Source of the DNA: Chaunax sp. Z400
Lineage: Eukaryota > Chordata > Actinopteri > Lophiiformes > Chaunacidae
Assembly (NCBI GenBank): GCA_037577475.1
Contig: CM075193.1
Coordinates: 8,394,617-8,458,616 of the forward strand
DNA length: 64,000 bases
Direction of reading: 5' to 3'
The position numbers and the translations under genes were made by a program. This document shows positions 13,714 to 25,500 of this stretch, piece after piece (positions within the stretch are counted from its first letter, which is position 1; every line of letters starts with the position of its first letter). The notes under the pieces were generated by a model, which ran no database searches, had not been told where the DNA came from, and saw only the letters and a program-made list of their open reading frames with translations.

Positions 13714-13719
13714 TTTATT
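13714..13719 (-). promoter_or_regulatory. mrpl14: Polyadenylation signal of mrpl14
   Basis: TTTATT on the plus strand (AATAAA on the minus strand) 37 nt beyond the mrpl14 stop codon, giving a very short 3' UTR. Confidence 0.65.
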
Positions 13720-13755
13720 ATAAATCTATCAAATCACAGTTGAATAATGCTGTTC

Positions 13756-15612
13756 TTAAACAAATGAAATAGCAATTGCTAGGACTTTGGAGTTATCACC
13801 CTCCATTTTGCGCAGATGCGTGGGCAAAGGGACCTTAATCCTTGTTCCTATAGGGTTCCCGTTGTCTTCAATCAGAACAACATTGTTAGAATCAAAGCGA
13901 GGAGTCATGCATTTCCCAGGCATTTTGTGTCCAACGATGAGAGCTTTCTTCTTCTGTCCTTTAATGGCAAGCAACACTCTGTCCCCAACTTTTCCAACAC
14001 CATTCTTCGTGTAGACATGAATCACTCGCGGCGCACGGTGATATGGCGTATTTCCAAAAGAGCTGTTGTCCACTACGCGCACTCTTGTCATTTTTTGAAT
14101 GGCTGCTGCAACAGCGGATACACTGACAAAAACAAAAAGGAAAACTGGTCATCTTCAACTTACAGGATTCCTGCTGAGGTGCTGCACATTACAAAATAAC
14201 ATGGATCATGATATTGATAACAGCTCTTCTCCAGAAAGACTTAATTTAGCTGCCATGAAATTAGAAATTAATTATTCTATGAGGAAAAGTTTAAAGCAAA
14301 AATGTACCCTTCCATAAAGTAACTTTACTCCTTGAGCTTAAGATTAAAGATTGTGTGCTGATCATGTCATATACATAAGCTGCTCCACAAACAGTGGATG
14401 AAGAAATGATTCATGGCTGGTTCCATGGGTTCATTTAGAGAGATAAGCCTTTCTGAGGTCGGACTGTTAGGAGATTAAATCAGGAAATCAACTGTTATAC
14501 ACCATGGGTGCAGAGACACCCCGTGTGGACAGAGCACAATTTTAAGCCAAAAGAGTTGCTTTAGATCCAAATGATTACATACAGTCACACAAAAGGTGTC
14601 ACCTGGAGACGTGGGTTTCTCAACAAATTAAATTGAAAACTGAATTGAATATAATTCACTTTGTCCTTGTCAAATTTTCCCTTTAACAAATTTCTACAAT
14701 AAAAAACACAGGAGTCCAGGGCCACTCTTATTAACATTTGTCTAAATGAAAATGAGAATAACCTTGCAATCAATTTGTTATTTACTGATTATTAAGTGTG
14801 TGAAATGATGTAAAGTAGTTTTCTATATCTTAAATATGTTTCTAAATACTGAAGGATGTCATTTCTACATTCACACTGTGATTTTTTTTACTCAAATCAG
14901 ATCTTTTTGCATTGACTGTTTACATTCATGTGTGTATGGTACCTGTATCTGATATAATTATGAACAGACCTGCACCACGAACCAACATTTACAACAAGCA
15001 TGTTGATGAACAACAAAATATCATAGGTGAGCCAGTTCATTATCAAATTTAATAATGATGCAGGCATTCCTTTCTTGCATTGTTTACTGTGGTAACAGTA
15101 CTGTTAGGACAGTCCATCAGCTTTTTAGGCCAAGGGCAAGAAGGAAAAAAACAGGATTTGACTGAAGCATCTTCCCAATTATTAAATTTGCAGTTGTCAC
15201 TGCTGTGATCCTCCATATTTGATTTTGTCGACCATTACTGGCAAAACATTGAGTTGAGCATGCTTAGTGGGGGAAAAAGCAACATCGATTCAGATCAGAT
15301 TCCATGTGATTTGTGTTGTTCACACTGTCCAGGAAAAAAAAACACATCAAAGTCACATATGAGCAAAAAAAATCAGATCTGGGCCACTTTGCCTGCAGTA
15401 TGAACGTAGTGACTATGCCAATAAATGGCTTAAATTGATCTAATTTGACCCAACATCTTGAAATGTGTATATTTGTACTTTTATTTGTAGTATGTTTAAT
15501 ATTGGACTACTTCATTTGTGAGGACAACTTACTTAAACGTCCTCAGATGAATCATGGATGACGTCTCTACGAGAAGCCCAGTCAAGGATCTTGAAAACTG
15601 GCGGAGAGCCAT
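13756..15612 (-). CDS. mrpl14: Mitochondrial large ribosomal subunit protein uL14m, 148 aa
   Basis: Universal uL14 family protein of the mitochondrial 39S subunit. Two coding exons on the minus strand: 15533-15612 (start ATG 15612-15610) and 13756-14122 (stop at 13758-13756), separated by a 1.4-kb intron with a GTAAGT donor and a TTTTTGTCAG acceptor. The joined frame gives 447 nt. The first exon encodes a basic, hydroxylated targeting peptide (MALRQFSRSLTGLL...), and the second begins at VSAVAAAIQKM then TRVRVVDNSSFGN..., with the uL14 signatures KNGVGKVGD, GQKKKALIVGH and RFDSNNVVLIEDNGNP. Human MRPL14 is about 145 aa with the same junction (SAIQKM). A strong acceptor (CTCTTTGTAG) upstream of the ATG, with the exon starting at 15635, suggests a further 5' UTR exon, possibly ending at the donor near 15853. 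Confidence 0.95.
15240..15420. repeat. Common teleost DNA-transposon-like repeat in the mrpl14 intron
   Basis: Contains TTGTGTTGTTCACACTGTC, CACATATGAGCAAAAAAAATC and GATCTGGGCCACTTTG-type segments, which I recognise from a widespread non-autonomous repeat of fish genomes. Ends were not resolved, and similar motifs near 14895 suggest the element may be longer. Confidence 0.45.
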
Positions 15613-15849
15613 AAGTACAGCAAATACTGTATCAACTACAAAGAGAAATTGACCATGGTTAGCGGTAACGAAGCTCAAGGGTTGGCTAATGACATTGCTA
15701 GCATATGCTAACAATCATGGTTAGCGGACGAGTCCTAGCAACAAACGAACATTTTGATTTATATTATTTGCCGACTAATAACTCTATTACATGAATAACT
15801 GTATTAAAAAAAATCTAAGTTTAAGATTAACATACATATCTTACAAAAG

Positions 15850-16551
15850 TTACCCTTCTAGACGCTCCACGCCAATGTCAAAATTACTGCGTCAGCAACA
15901 CGCGACCAACTGCTTAAGCCGAACTAGCTGATAAACACGACTTGCACGAGCATTTAAGGAACAGCCATTCCTCGCTGCAAATAATGACATAAACTTTGAT
16001 TAGATAATTATTGTTAAATTTCAACGCTTGAGCTCGAAAAAGGAAGAACAGCCAAGAAACCACAAAGGCGGCTATCGGACACACCGGCCCCAATTTGTGA
16101 CTTTCCTCGACGTCATTGAAACGCGCCGGGGACATATAGAAATAGCCGAGCATAGAAGGTACATAACGAAGACGCTATGTAGATTTGAGGGATTATGCCA
16201 TACAAGGATCTTGCTTTTCTATGTCATCTACTTATATTTACGTCACGCTCTAAACCTCACTGGCGTCGCCTCCAGTTGAACTGGTTGGGTTAGTGATCGT
16301 TGTCTCACTGGCTGACAGACAAAACAGTATCAGATTAGACTTCTCTATCAATACTAACAGCTAGATAGTTTGACTGATCTGCTCCACCTGGTTAGCTCTA
16401 CTGTAGAGGGTAAGGATATATAATTTATTGCGGAAATAAGACGACAGTCATTAGTCTCCACCTGTTATTTGTTACATCGAGAGGCGTCAACATTACAGTT
16501 GCTAGCACACATTAGCTAATAGTTTAATCCACCGTTGCCTATCATTGCAAG
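15850..16551. promoter_or_regulatory. Shared (bidirectional) promoter region of mrpl14 and tmem63b, with tmem63b non-coding exon
   Basis: Possible mrpl14 5' UTR sequence lies on the minus strand above a donor near 15853. On the plus strand a strong donor (TTGCAAG/GTAAGT) at 16551/16552 ends a candidate non-coding first exon of tmem63b, whose coding exon opens with an acceptor at 22520-22521. The region is less AT-rich than its flanks and has several CpGs. The transcription starts are inferred, not seen. Confidence 0.5.
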
Positions 16552-19500
16552 GTAAGTTTTTTTAAATTAATTGTCTATTTATTGGTGCTTCACGGCAAAT
16601 GTGTTAGGTTGTTATCTCAAGTTCTCCGTTCGCTACGTCACTAATAATAAACTTAAGCTAATGGTTGGCATAAAACAATAAACATTCATTATCATTAGCG
16701 TAAGGCTAGCTGACCAAAGTTAACGAGCTCTAGCGAGAGTAAGGTCAATTGTAATGTGAGCTAGTTTCCATAATTAATGGGAATGATCTTTATTCATCAA
16801 ACAAAATGTCGTTAGTTAATTAGTCGAGTGTATAGGATTCCTGATTTTTAATTGGGCTACTGACATTCATTATTATTTTATTATCATTTGCCACACTCGA
16901 GTCCTAAACCCCAGACTAAGTTAGCCTACTGGTCCTCTTCAGGCATTTTCTTCTTTAGTCCCCGATTTTATTCTACTATATGTGATGAGGCAGAGCAGTA
17001 GCAATATTGCGTATTACTTATATTTGTCTAATAATTAGGAAAACATCTGGGACCTCCGTAATGCTCTCTCGCGTCAGTACACAACGCGAGAGAGCCAGAG
17101 GAGATATTACACAATGCAGCTGTGTTATATTTAAATGTCTGCCCCTGAGGCTGTAGGATTCAAGCCAGTTGTTTGACATACCTTTAGATAACTAACGGAA
17201 GATCATGAATTCCTAACATATCTCAGCTATCCAACACGAGTAGTTGAGCAATGCTGTTATTGACAAAAAATCTGTACAGTAACAGGCCAGACATCATTGG
17301 CATGGGCCTCAGAATGGACTGATGACTAGTCAGAGCTTGGCTGTGACAACTTAATGCTGCATTTGTTTTCTTGACCATAGGATATAAGATGGCTGTCAGC
17401 AGTTTTTGTTTTGTTCATGAGGCATACCGTGGGTCTCACACGCTTTACTCCTTCCCGAATGGGGAGGTTGATCCTGCTTTTCCCACTTGAATGATAGTTT
17501 TACTTTTTTAACCTGCTGAAAATTTGTTTTTAATTGGATTAGTTGTTGTTGCATTAATCAATCACGGCATTGAAGAATTATGATTAATGCCCATCACAAG
17601 CTGAATGCCTGTAAATTGACTGACTAATCTGACCAACTGTAAGTCTTGAATTTATAATAACAGTAAAACTGATAATAGAAATCACCAATCTGTGCACTTT
17701 ACACAAAGCCTCACATTCATAAGGCAGCACACAATCCTGGTATTACTGCTTTACTACTATCAGTTGAATAGCCATCACTGTTTGTCATCTTTTAGATCAT
17801 AATGAGATTAGACTTCCCTTTACAACCAAAAGATCTGGCGCAGCAAACACCTCCGTCTTTTGAAAGTAGAATTCAATGAAAATAGTAAGATTGGTTTTAG
17901 ATGAGAAGGCATGTGCACTTGTGTTCTTTTTAGTGTTGTGATCTTTCATCATATGGTCGACCATCTAATGTTAAAGTTCTCATGCTCCCTTGTCCATTTC
18001 TTAATTGAACATTTTTTACCAAAAAATTCCCATTATGTCCATATGAATCTAAAACATGTGACCCCCCCCCCCAAAGAGATTTTTTTCCTCTTCTGTGACA
18101 TGATTGCGAAACCACACTCTGACATCTGTGCAATCTGATATAATCAAAGCCCAGGCACAGACCAGTGGCCAATGATTTACAGGCTAATACCAACAAGGCT
18201 AATATGTCCTTATCTGCATTATCAGCCATCAGCATTGTTTGAGAACTCTTGCCAAGTTTGATTTTGTTGTAAGGCAGAATGCATATATATTGAAATATAA
18301 AGCAGGTGTGTGAATTCTCAAGTAGAACGGAGCTCATACTGGATTGAAGTCAGTGTTCACATACAGTACAGTACAGTTTGATTACATTTGAACAAACATA
18401 TGTGGAAATATGTCATTCTTGTCTGCATAAGTCAGGTTTTTTCTTTTAAGGTTTCAACTAAGTCTTTGTTTCATGTTTCCACATTGCTGACATGTTAATC
18501 ACCAGCCCTTTGAAAAAGGTGATAATGGTGACAATGATGTGTTCAGTGAAAAGAATGTACAATCCATATATCGAAGGTTTTACAAGGTGATTATTTTCAA
18601 GCAACACTTGTAAATATCTGTCACTGATTTACTTTTGTTTTTTCTGGTAGTGAAAGTTAACATTTTAGTGGACGTGTGTTAGTAGTCTTTAAATCTTTCA
18701 TGCTGAGATCACACCAAATGGTTTTGCACATTCAGGGAGTTGTTGGTTATCGTTCATTATCTTGATTAATATGAACGTGTTTAACAGAACCAGTGTAACA
18801 TAATGTTGGCACCTAGTCTGTGTCCCTACTTGGGTAGATGTGGTTTTCATTTGATTGAGACAGCAAAATGGCGCTCGTCAAGTTGCTGTTGCATGACTGC
18901 TGATATACTAATTCATAGCCCATTGTTTTTAAGCATTGAACAACAAAGCCTTTCAAATATTTAACTAATGATTCATACTGATACAGTGTAAAGCAAAAGG
19001 TCATGTATATATGTGCTGTTTCTGATCCTAAATGGAGAGCATTAGTGTTGTGCAATCTCTCAGTGTATTAAGATTGAGTTGCTCTTAACAATAAAAAGTT
19101 TTGCATCTATATTGTTAGCATGTAATGTACACACTGCTGCCAGTTTGAACCTGAATGAGGTTCAGCATTGTATGACATTGTCCTGTCATTTGTTTGGCCA
19201 GACATTTTGCTACGATGTTGTTTGTCTAAAAACATATATATTGTCCTGGATAATTAGACAAACAACATTGTTTTGCCTTCTTAAACTATAAAGCAAACTC
19301 AGTATAGATTGAGTTTTAGTTGGACAAGCATAGGATGTTCTCCCAACTGCCTTCATCCCCTCTATGCTTATTTGTAGTTTTGAGGATGTGGTCCAGACTG
19401 ATGGTACTATAGCAACTATTATTAGGTTATAAGTCATGCTTTAGTCATGCTGTGGTATTAAAAACTAGTTCTCGGCATTGAAATTATAATTTAATAATAA

Positions 19501-20040
19501 TTAGTTTTGGTCTAAGACTTGCCTGCAAAGCTGGCTGTTATACTAAAGTCAGTTATATACGTAATATAAGAAGCAGATAGTATCTCAGGATTTCAAAACA
19601 TACAGACACACTCAATGTTTCATCAAGGCTAAATGATATCACTGCTAAGTATTTATTTGTCATGCTGCCAAGTTTCATATTTAGGTTGTAGCTGCAAGCT
19701 TTTAACATTGTTTGCCAATCAGAATCAATATAATATTGCATTATAGCCAGTACTTTTGGTTTATTAGTGTCATTCTTTGTTAACTTAACTGTACTTGATT
19801 GCCATCAGGGCTCATGTTCCAGATTCACGCTTTTTAAAAAATTGATCAGTACTTTGAACAGACAGCATGGGTCCTTGGCTTGCTTGGATCATGCATGCGC
19901 ATGTGGGCATGCCGTGGTTAGCTATCACATGGGCACAAATATCAGGAGGACCTGGCAGTATTACGCAAACCTGTAATAAATGCCACCTTAGAAACGTAAT
20001 GCTAAACAGTTTGATCATACAGCTGTTGATTCAGTTCTGA

Positions 20041-20535
20041 AAATGACTGTTCTGAGGCATCATAAGAAGACTCACACAGTTGGCATACAAATTCAGAAAT
20101 TCACAAAATCAAGCTGCTGATGCTCCAGAGCGCTGTCTCTATAGGTCAGGTGAAACATTCCACCCAGAATGTCTCTCCACCACTGAGAAACATGGAGGAG
20201 GTGGGATTATGGGGACGTTTTCTGCATCTGGTGTTGGTGAGCTGGAGCGATGCTAAATGAGTATTAAAAGATATTACAAAAAGGGTTGCATTCAAGCCTG
20301 AACAAGTTGTGTTGTGGAAATAAAAGACATGGGGTAATTATTCATAATAATGCACCAGCACACAGACCAAAACCAGCCTGGCCAGTCATCAGATCTTAAC
20401 CTCTTAGAGAATATATGAGTGTAAATCAAGGCCAAACTGGTTGGCAGAAGCTGGGATGGCACTGACCAGCTGTGGGAAGCAGTCAGAGATGAATGAAACG
20501 GCATTAATACAACTCACTGTAAAAGGCTTTCAGAC
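20041..20535 (+). mobile_element. Decayed Tc1/mariner-like transposase fragment
   Basis: Interrupted plus-strand reading gives pieces typical of the C-terminal half of Tc1-like transposases: a DNAPAHRPKPAW-like stretch (about 20350-20390) and KLGWH/AVGSSQR-like pieces near 20445-20490, with stops and frame changes. The same sequence family occurs reversed at 36839-38340. Confidence 0.7.
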
Positions 20536-21713
20536 GGTATGTATACAGTATGTATAGACTGTAAAGTAACATCTATTATTTTTGGAGTGTGCTTAAGTCC
20601 TTTCAAAGATGTTCGTGTTGAATTTTAAACAGTCTGAAGTGTTGTAATGGGTCCGGGATGTGTAGCAGTGTTGTTGAAGGCACAGGGGGTTATCTTGTGT
20701 CCTCTTGGGTTGAGACCGGTCCATTTGAACCCAATGGTCTCTATAAGCTTATTGTTCAGCCGCTACGTCCCTCCGCAGTGATGTCACGGCATTCCAGGGA
20801 GGGAATAAATGAGGTAGTGTTCGGCAGATGAGCAGCATCGTGAATGCTGCTGGTAATAGTGGGTCGAAGAGTGTACCAGTATAGCAGTGCACCTCTGAAA
20901 ATACACTTACCAGCACTCACCAGAACGCCCACGTGCCTCCTCCAAGCCCTTCTTTGAGTCAGAGGGAAATATAAAAGTGTGACAGACTGTAGATCTGAAT
21001 AGGGACATTTTTTATTGGACGTAGAAAACGTCATACATAGGTTAGTAGGACATTCTAACATGGCTACTATACTGGATACGTTTATGTCATTGAATGACCG
21101 CTGGTATAATTGCTTGGATGACCAGTGTTTTGTCCTGCCCCTCATATTTGCTATGGATTTTAAAGAGGCATTTAAGTCTATTTCCTGACCAAGTGAATCC
21201 CTGTCTGAGTGAATGAATGTGGACTTAAACGTTAGGATGTCTGGAGAAAGGACTGTTATTCTGGGATTATTTTTCCTTCCTGTTTGAATCCTAAAGGTTG
21301 AAAGTAAACTAAGGTCATTGGGACCCTTGCTTCAGTGTTGAGATTTTGTTATTAAGATACATTCATGTAGGAATTATAATGCGTCCTACACTACTTTTCA
21401 TTTTTTGTCAAAGTTTTCCATCCTAGCCTTCAGGGAGCTTTTTAGGTCAGCTGCTTGTTGTTTCTTACTGAAATGCATCACGGACCAGAAGAAAGAGTGA
21501 CAACTAAGAGAATACAAAGGTTGCTAATGTGAGGTTTATTTACAACAGGCCACATCTGTTGAGCATGACGTGTCAGCGTTGGACCCCATACTCCGAAAGC
21601 TGCACCAGAAGTCAAATGGCCCATTGTTTTGTCCTCTGACCCAAAGTCACTGGCCATGTTTATACCTGTCATTAACAAGCATATTGGGTGATCCCATCAC
21701 AAGTGGACAGTAC

Positions 21714-21833
21714 AGGCCTTTATTATTTAGGACAGCTGAAAAGGAAAAAGGGCCGTGGGTGGGAATTGAGCTCGCAGCCACCTCAGTATACTGTATGGTA
21801 CGTACGCTCCACCAGCTGAGCTAAACGCGCCCC
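21714..21833 (-). mobile_element. tRNA-derived SINE fragment
   Basis: Read on the minus strand from 21833 it begins GGGGCGCGTTTAGCTCAGCT, a tRNA 5' end with an A box (TTTAGCTCAGCTGGTGGAG), followed by a B-box-like GAGCTCAATTCC. It then continues into CCCACGGCCCTTTTTCC and CAGCTGTCCTAAATAATAAAGG, the usual tail of a common percomorph SINE family. The middle of the tail is deleted relative to fuller copies I know. No intact tRNA gene is claimed. Confidence 0.7.
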
Positions 21834-22530
21834 ACTACAGTCTTCAGACAGTGAACGCAAATATGTCCGATCATAAGTGCTCATTTGTGATGCATGTGGA
21901 GATTACTGTACATTACTGAACACTCAGCCAAGCTTAGTGTATGCTACAGAGAACAAGATGAAACACACCAGTGACTGCTGAAGAAAGCTGAACGTCTTGA
22001 CAGTGAAGGACCAAGATATTTGCTCTGGAGTTTGGGGACAGAAGCAGAACCGAAACAAGAGAGAAGATTTGATTTAAAGCTCCCAGTTGTTTATAAACTC
22101 TTCTCTAATGGGATACCAGTGTTTGTCAACTGGATGGGGATGGGCAGATTTTCACTCATGGTTATTTTCTTGAACTCAGGACAAAAGCATGCGTCATTGG
22201 CACATTTAGAGTCCAACAAACGAGGAACAGAAAATGTAAAATGGTTTAAAACAGTGTTTCATTTGTCATGCATTTGGTGAAAAGCAGCAACATGTGACTA
22301 ATAACCTCAGAGAAATGTCAGCCTCAGTAGAACGTGACAGAAAGATTCAATTGCATCGTCATCACTACTGTGGTCTCATCTTCTCTCCATGTCCATCTGA
22401 AGCTCTGTGTAAAGTTGCTCCTCTAGTATTGTCCTTCATAGACACAGACTGTGTGACTAAGATGCTCCCAGCAATAGTAATAAATAGCATATTCAGTGTT
22501 CACTTTGTCTCATCTTTACAGGTTTCCAAC

Positions 22531-22542
22531 ATGCTGCAGTGA
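22531..22542 (+). promoter_or_regulatory. tmem63b: Four-codon upstream ORF just before the tmem63b start
   Basis: ATG CTG CAG TGA lies in the exon that carries the tmem63b ATG and ends three bases before it. It may lower initiation at the main start or require reinitiation. Confidence 0.4.
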
Positions 22543-22545
22543 GTG

Positions 22546-25500
22546 ATGTACAGAGTTCTGATACTAATAATGGCCATCTGGGGGGCACAAGGATGCTCCA
22601 ATTCAGAGAGCTGCCCAACAATCCCGCCCAACTCCACCTCCAAGGACTACTGTTACTCAGCCCGAATTCGCAGCACAGTGCTCCAGGGCTTGCCTTTCGG
22701 TGGGGTGCCTACTGTCCTTGCCCTGGACTTTATGTGCTTCTTGGTGAGTCCCTCTGTCAGTTAAATGCAGAGCCCAGTTACTGCAGCTATGCCACTTACA
22801 CCAGTCCAAGCCCTTTTTTGTGTGTGTATTTTCTTCACAACCCTCAGAATTGTGGTGTGTACTTCCTCGAGTGTGTGTTTGAGGCATGGCCTCTTTCAAG
22901 CAGTTATCTAACATTTTTCAGTGCATCAGTATAATGTAAATAAAGGGACTAGAGGTGTTGAAACTGTTTATTTTGTACTTCCAGGGTCTGCTGGTTGTGT
23001 TCTCCTTCTTGAGAAAAGTAGCATGGGACTATGGGCGTCTGGCTCTGGTGACGGATGCTGACAGGTAATTAATATATCCAGACAGAACGTCTAGTACCAA
23101 GCAGAGCTGGGCGAATGACTTCAAATTATTATTACGATTATTTCAAACTGAGACCTCAGTTACTTGATTGTTTAATTTAGGTACTTTTTCACACTGCCCA
23201 AACACAGAAAACCTCCTGTGTCTTGTTTGAGTTCATGTCAACAGTGAACACAGCAGCTGTGAGCGCGTTGCTAAAGTTTTCGGTAGGTCCTGTTGACTGT
23301 CGCTGCTTCAGCCATGAATATGTTGACCCTAACTCTGCATATTTCTGGTCCTACGTGTAACATAGCCAGACTAAACGTGGAGCGTTACAGGGAGGGGGCA
23401 TATGGAGCTGTTCATGTTGTCTCTGTGTTTCCACTGGTGTCATCCATGCCGCTTTGCATGCACCTCTGTTTTAAGCGACTTACATTATTTGGACAAGGTG
23501 GAGCAACGTGACTGAACATGCTGAGCTAAACAACCTTCCCAATATATCTTTTAATGAGCTGAACTAATGAATCCTGCATTTTTCTCTGAAATGTCGTTCA
23601 GTTTTTTGTATTTGACCTCTCTTACATTATGGGTACACAGTAATTTATTACATGTTGTGATGCGCAAATTAATTCATCTTTCCAGATGATTTTGATAATT
23701 ACACTGTTTGACATCTTGATAATTGATCGTCATGTGAGATCAGGCTAATGACACCCATATGCAGGAGAAATCGGCTCGAAATGTTTGCCACCATTTAAAC
23801 ACAACTCTTTCTGTACAGCTGACACTGAAAAATTCATTGTTCTTGTTCTGTGGGTGGAGTTAAATTTTCCAACATTGCAAGGATGGCACTCCAGACAGGA
23901 AGTTGGTGTCAGCACTTGCCTGTTTAATGGTAATAATGCACCCTGACATTATCATGCTTTGTCACTTGTGTCATGATTTGTCACTATGAAACAGAAACAC
24001 CGGACCGCTGTTGGAATAAGCCTGAAATGGAGGAGGAAAAATCAAATCATAATAAGCAATTATCAGTTTAAATGTTCCTTTAGATCCAGCAAAGGCTGAT
24101 TCCACACTGCTCCTTTTTAAAGAGCACTGATCAAGTAAAAAAAGAAAGAAAAGGGAAGTCAGATCATTGCCACAAACCTCTTTGACTGTGAACTCTGGAC
24201 AGTGCATGACACAGTGCTCCATCACCTACATCCCTCTGCTGAGTTTGTGTGATGTTGCAGTTTCACTATTTTTGCAGCTGCATGTGAGCAGAGAGATTGC
24301 AGCATAGTGGGAGGATGGGAGCAGGGTGGCGGTGGAAGACACTTTTCTAACAGACAGGAAGTGTAAATTGCTGTCTTGGTGACACGGTGCTGATTTAAGA
24401 TCAGCGTCTGTGCATTGAGTTCTTGTACATTTAACATTGATGAAGTGAATGCAACCTCACTGAGAAGCTTTTTAAACATAACTAATAGGGGTATAAATGT
24501 TGTCCGTCGTTCCAGCTACATAAGCCTCAATTAAAATGAATGAAAGGGTTGTTATATCATCGTTCATGAATGTACTTATATGGCTGGATAATGTATACCA
24601 AGATAGTGAGAAACCTTCATTGATATTCCTATGGTGTAATATGTGTCCCCAGTTTTTTTTTTCTGAACCAGTGCGCTCCCTTTTAACTAAGCTGAATGGC
24701 TTTGTTCTGTTCTTTTCAGCAGAAGAATGGATCAACATTACAGTCGCCTGGATGATCGGGAATAGTATGTTATCTCTCCATATCATAGACTCGCTGCCTT
24801 TTCCTTCTCTTCTTTCCCTTCTGGAGCTAAGCTAACTCGTAACTCTTTTCCACACTGCCCAGACCACTGTGGGTTTCAGCCTGATTTTCACTCTTGATGG
24901 TTTAGTTTTTTTTCTCCTCCTCCTCCTCCTCCAGGCGTTTTCCGGTGCCAGGTTCATAATTATTTTCCTCTCCTTGTCACTCTTGTATCTCTATACTGTT
25001 GGGTGTCCCTGTCCTCTCTCACTGTCCTAATCAGATCTGTATCGGCTAATCTAATCTTGACCTCTTTACGAAGCATGAACTTCTTCTCTGTGAGCGCGCT
25101 GCATGAGCTGCACAGACAGGATGCTTACAGAAAGAGGTAATGCTTCCCTGTTCTGGTGTCATGCATAGACAGGCCTTAACACGGTGCCCCTCCTGTATAT
25201 CCCGTGTACTAGAGCTGAGATGAGCCATTCCAACTTCTCTTAGGAGTGTGTGAGAGGACTGACAGTGGATTACGTCCGCTGGTGCCCTCCTCATTCCTTT
25301 AGAGAGGTTTTGGAGCCCTGGCTGACGTCATCCTTTCTTGTAGTAGTGAACACTGAACCAGTGTTAGAATTCCAGCAGAGCCTGTATCCTCTACATATTT
25401 AAGTATTAATTGTAATGGCATGACTTCCATGGGCAATGCAATGAAAATTGAATATAATAGGGTCTTCATGCTGTTTAATGCCTGAGAATATGTGGCTCTG

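Larger units (their letters stand above)
16552..22521 (+). other. tmem63b: Large first intron of tmem63b
   Basis: About 6 kb without a supported coding exon. It holds a decayed Tc1-like copy (about 20041-20535) and a tRNA-derived SINE (21714-21833). A short run of cytosines lies near 18062-18072. An isolated 34-codon ORF at 17389-17490 is preceded by an acceptor-like CCATAG but ends in a stop without a donor, so it was not called. Confidence 0.6.

Noticed and set aside
17389..17490. 34-codon ORF (MAVSSFCFVHEAYRGSH...) after an acceptor-like CCATAG in tmem63b intron 1
   Set aside because: Ends in a stop with no donor, and no family is recognised; could be an old exon remnant but not supported.
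17930..18337. 135-codon minus-strand ORF in tmem63b intron 1
   Set aside because: Low-complexity sequence including a C/G run, no recognisable motif and no flanking splice sites that join anything.
21750..21833. tRNA gene on the minus strand
   Set aside because: A and B boxes are present, but the anticodon and acceptor stems do not fold convincingly and a SINE tail follows directly; called a SINE instead.
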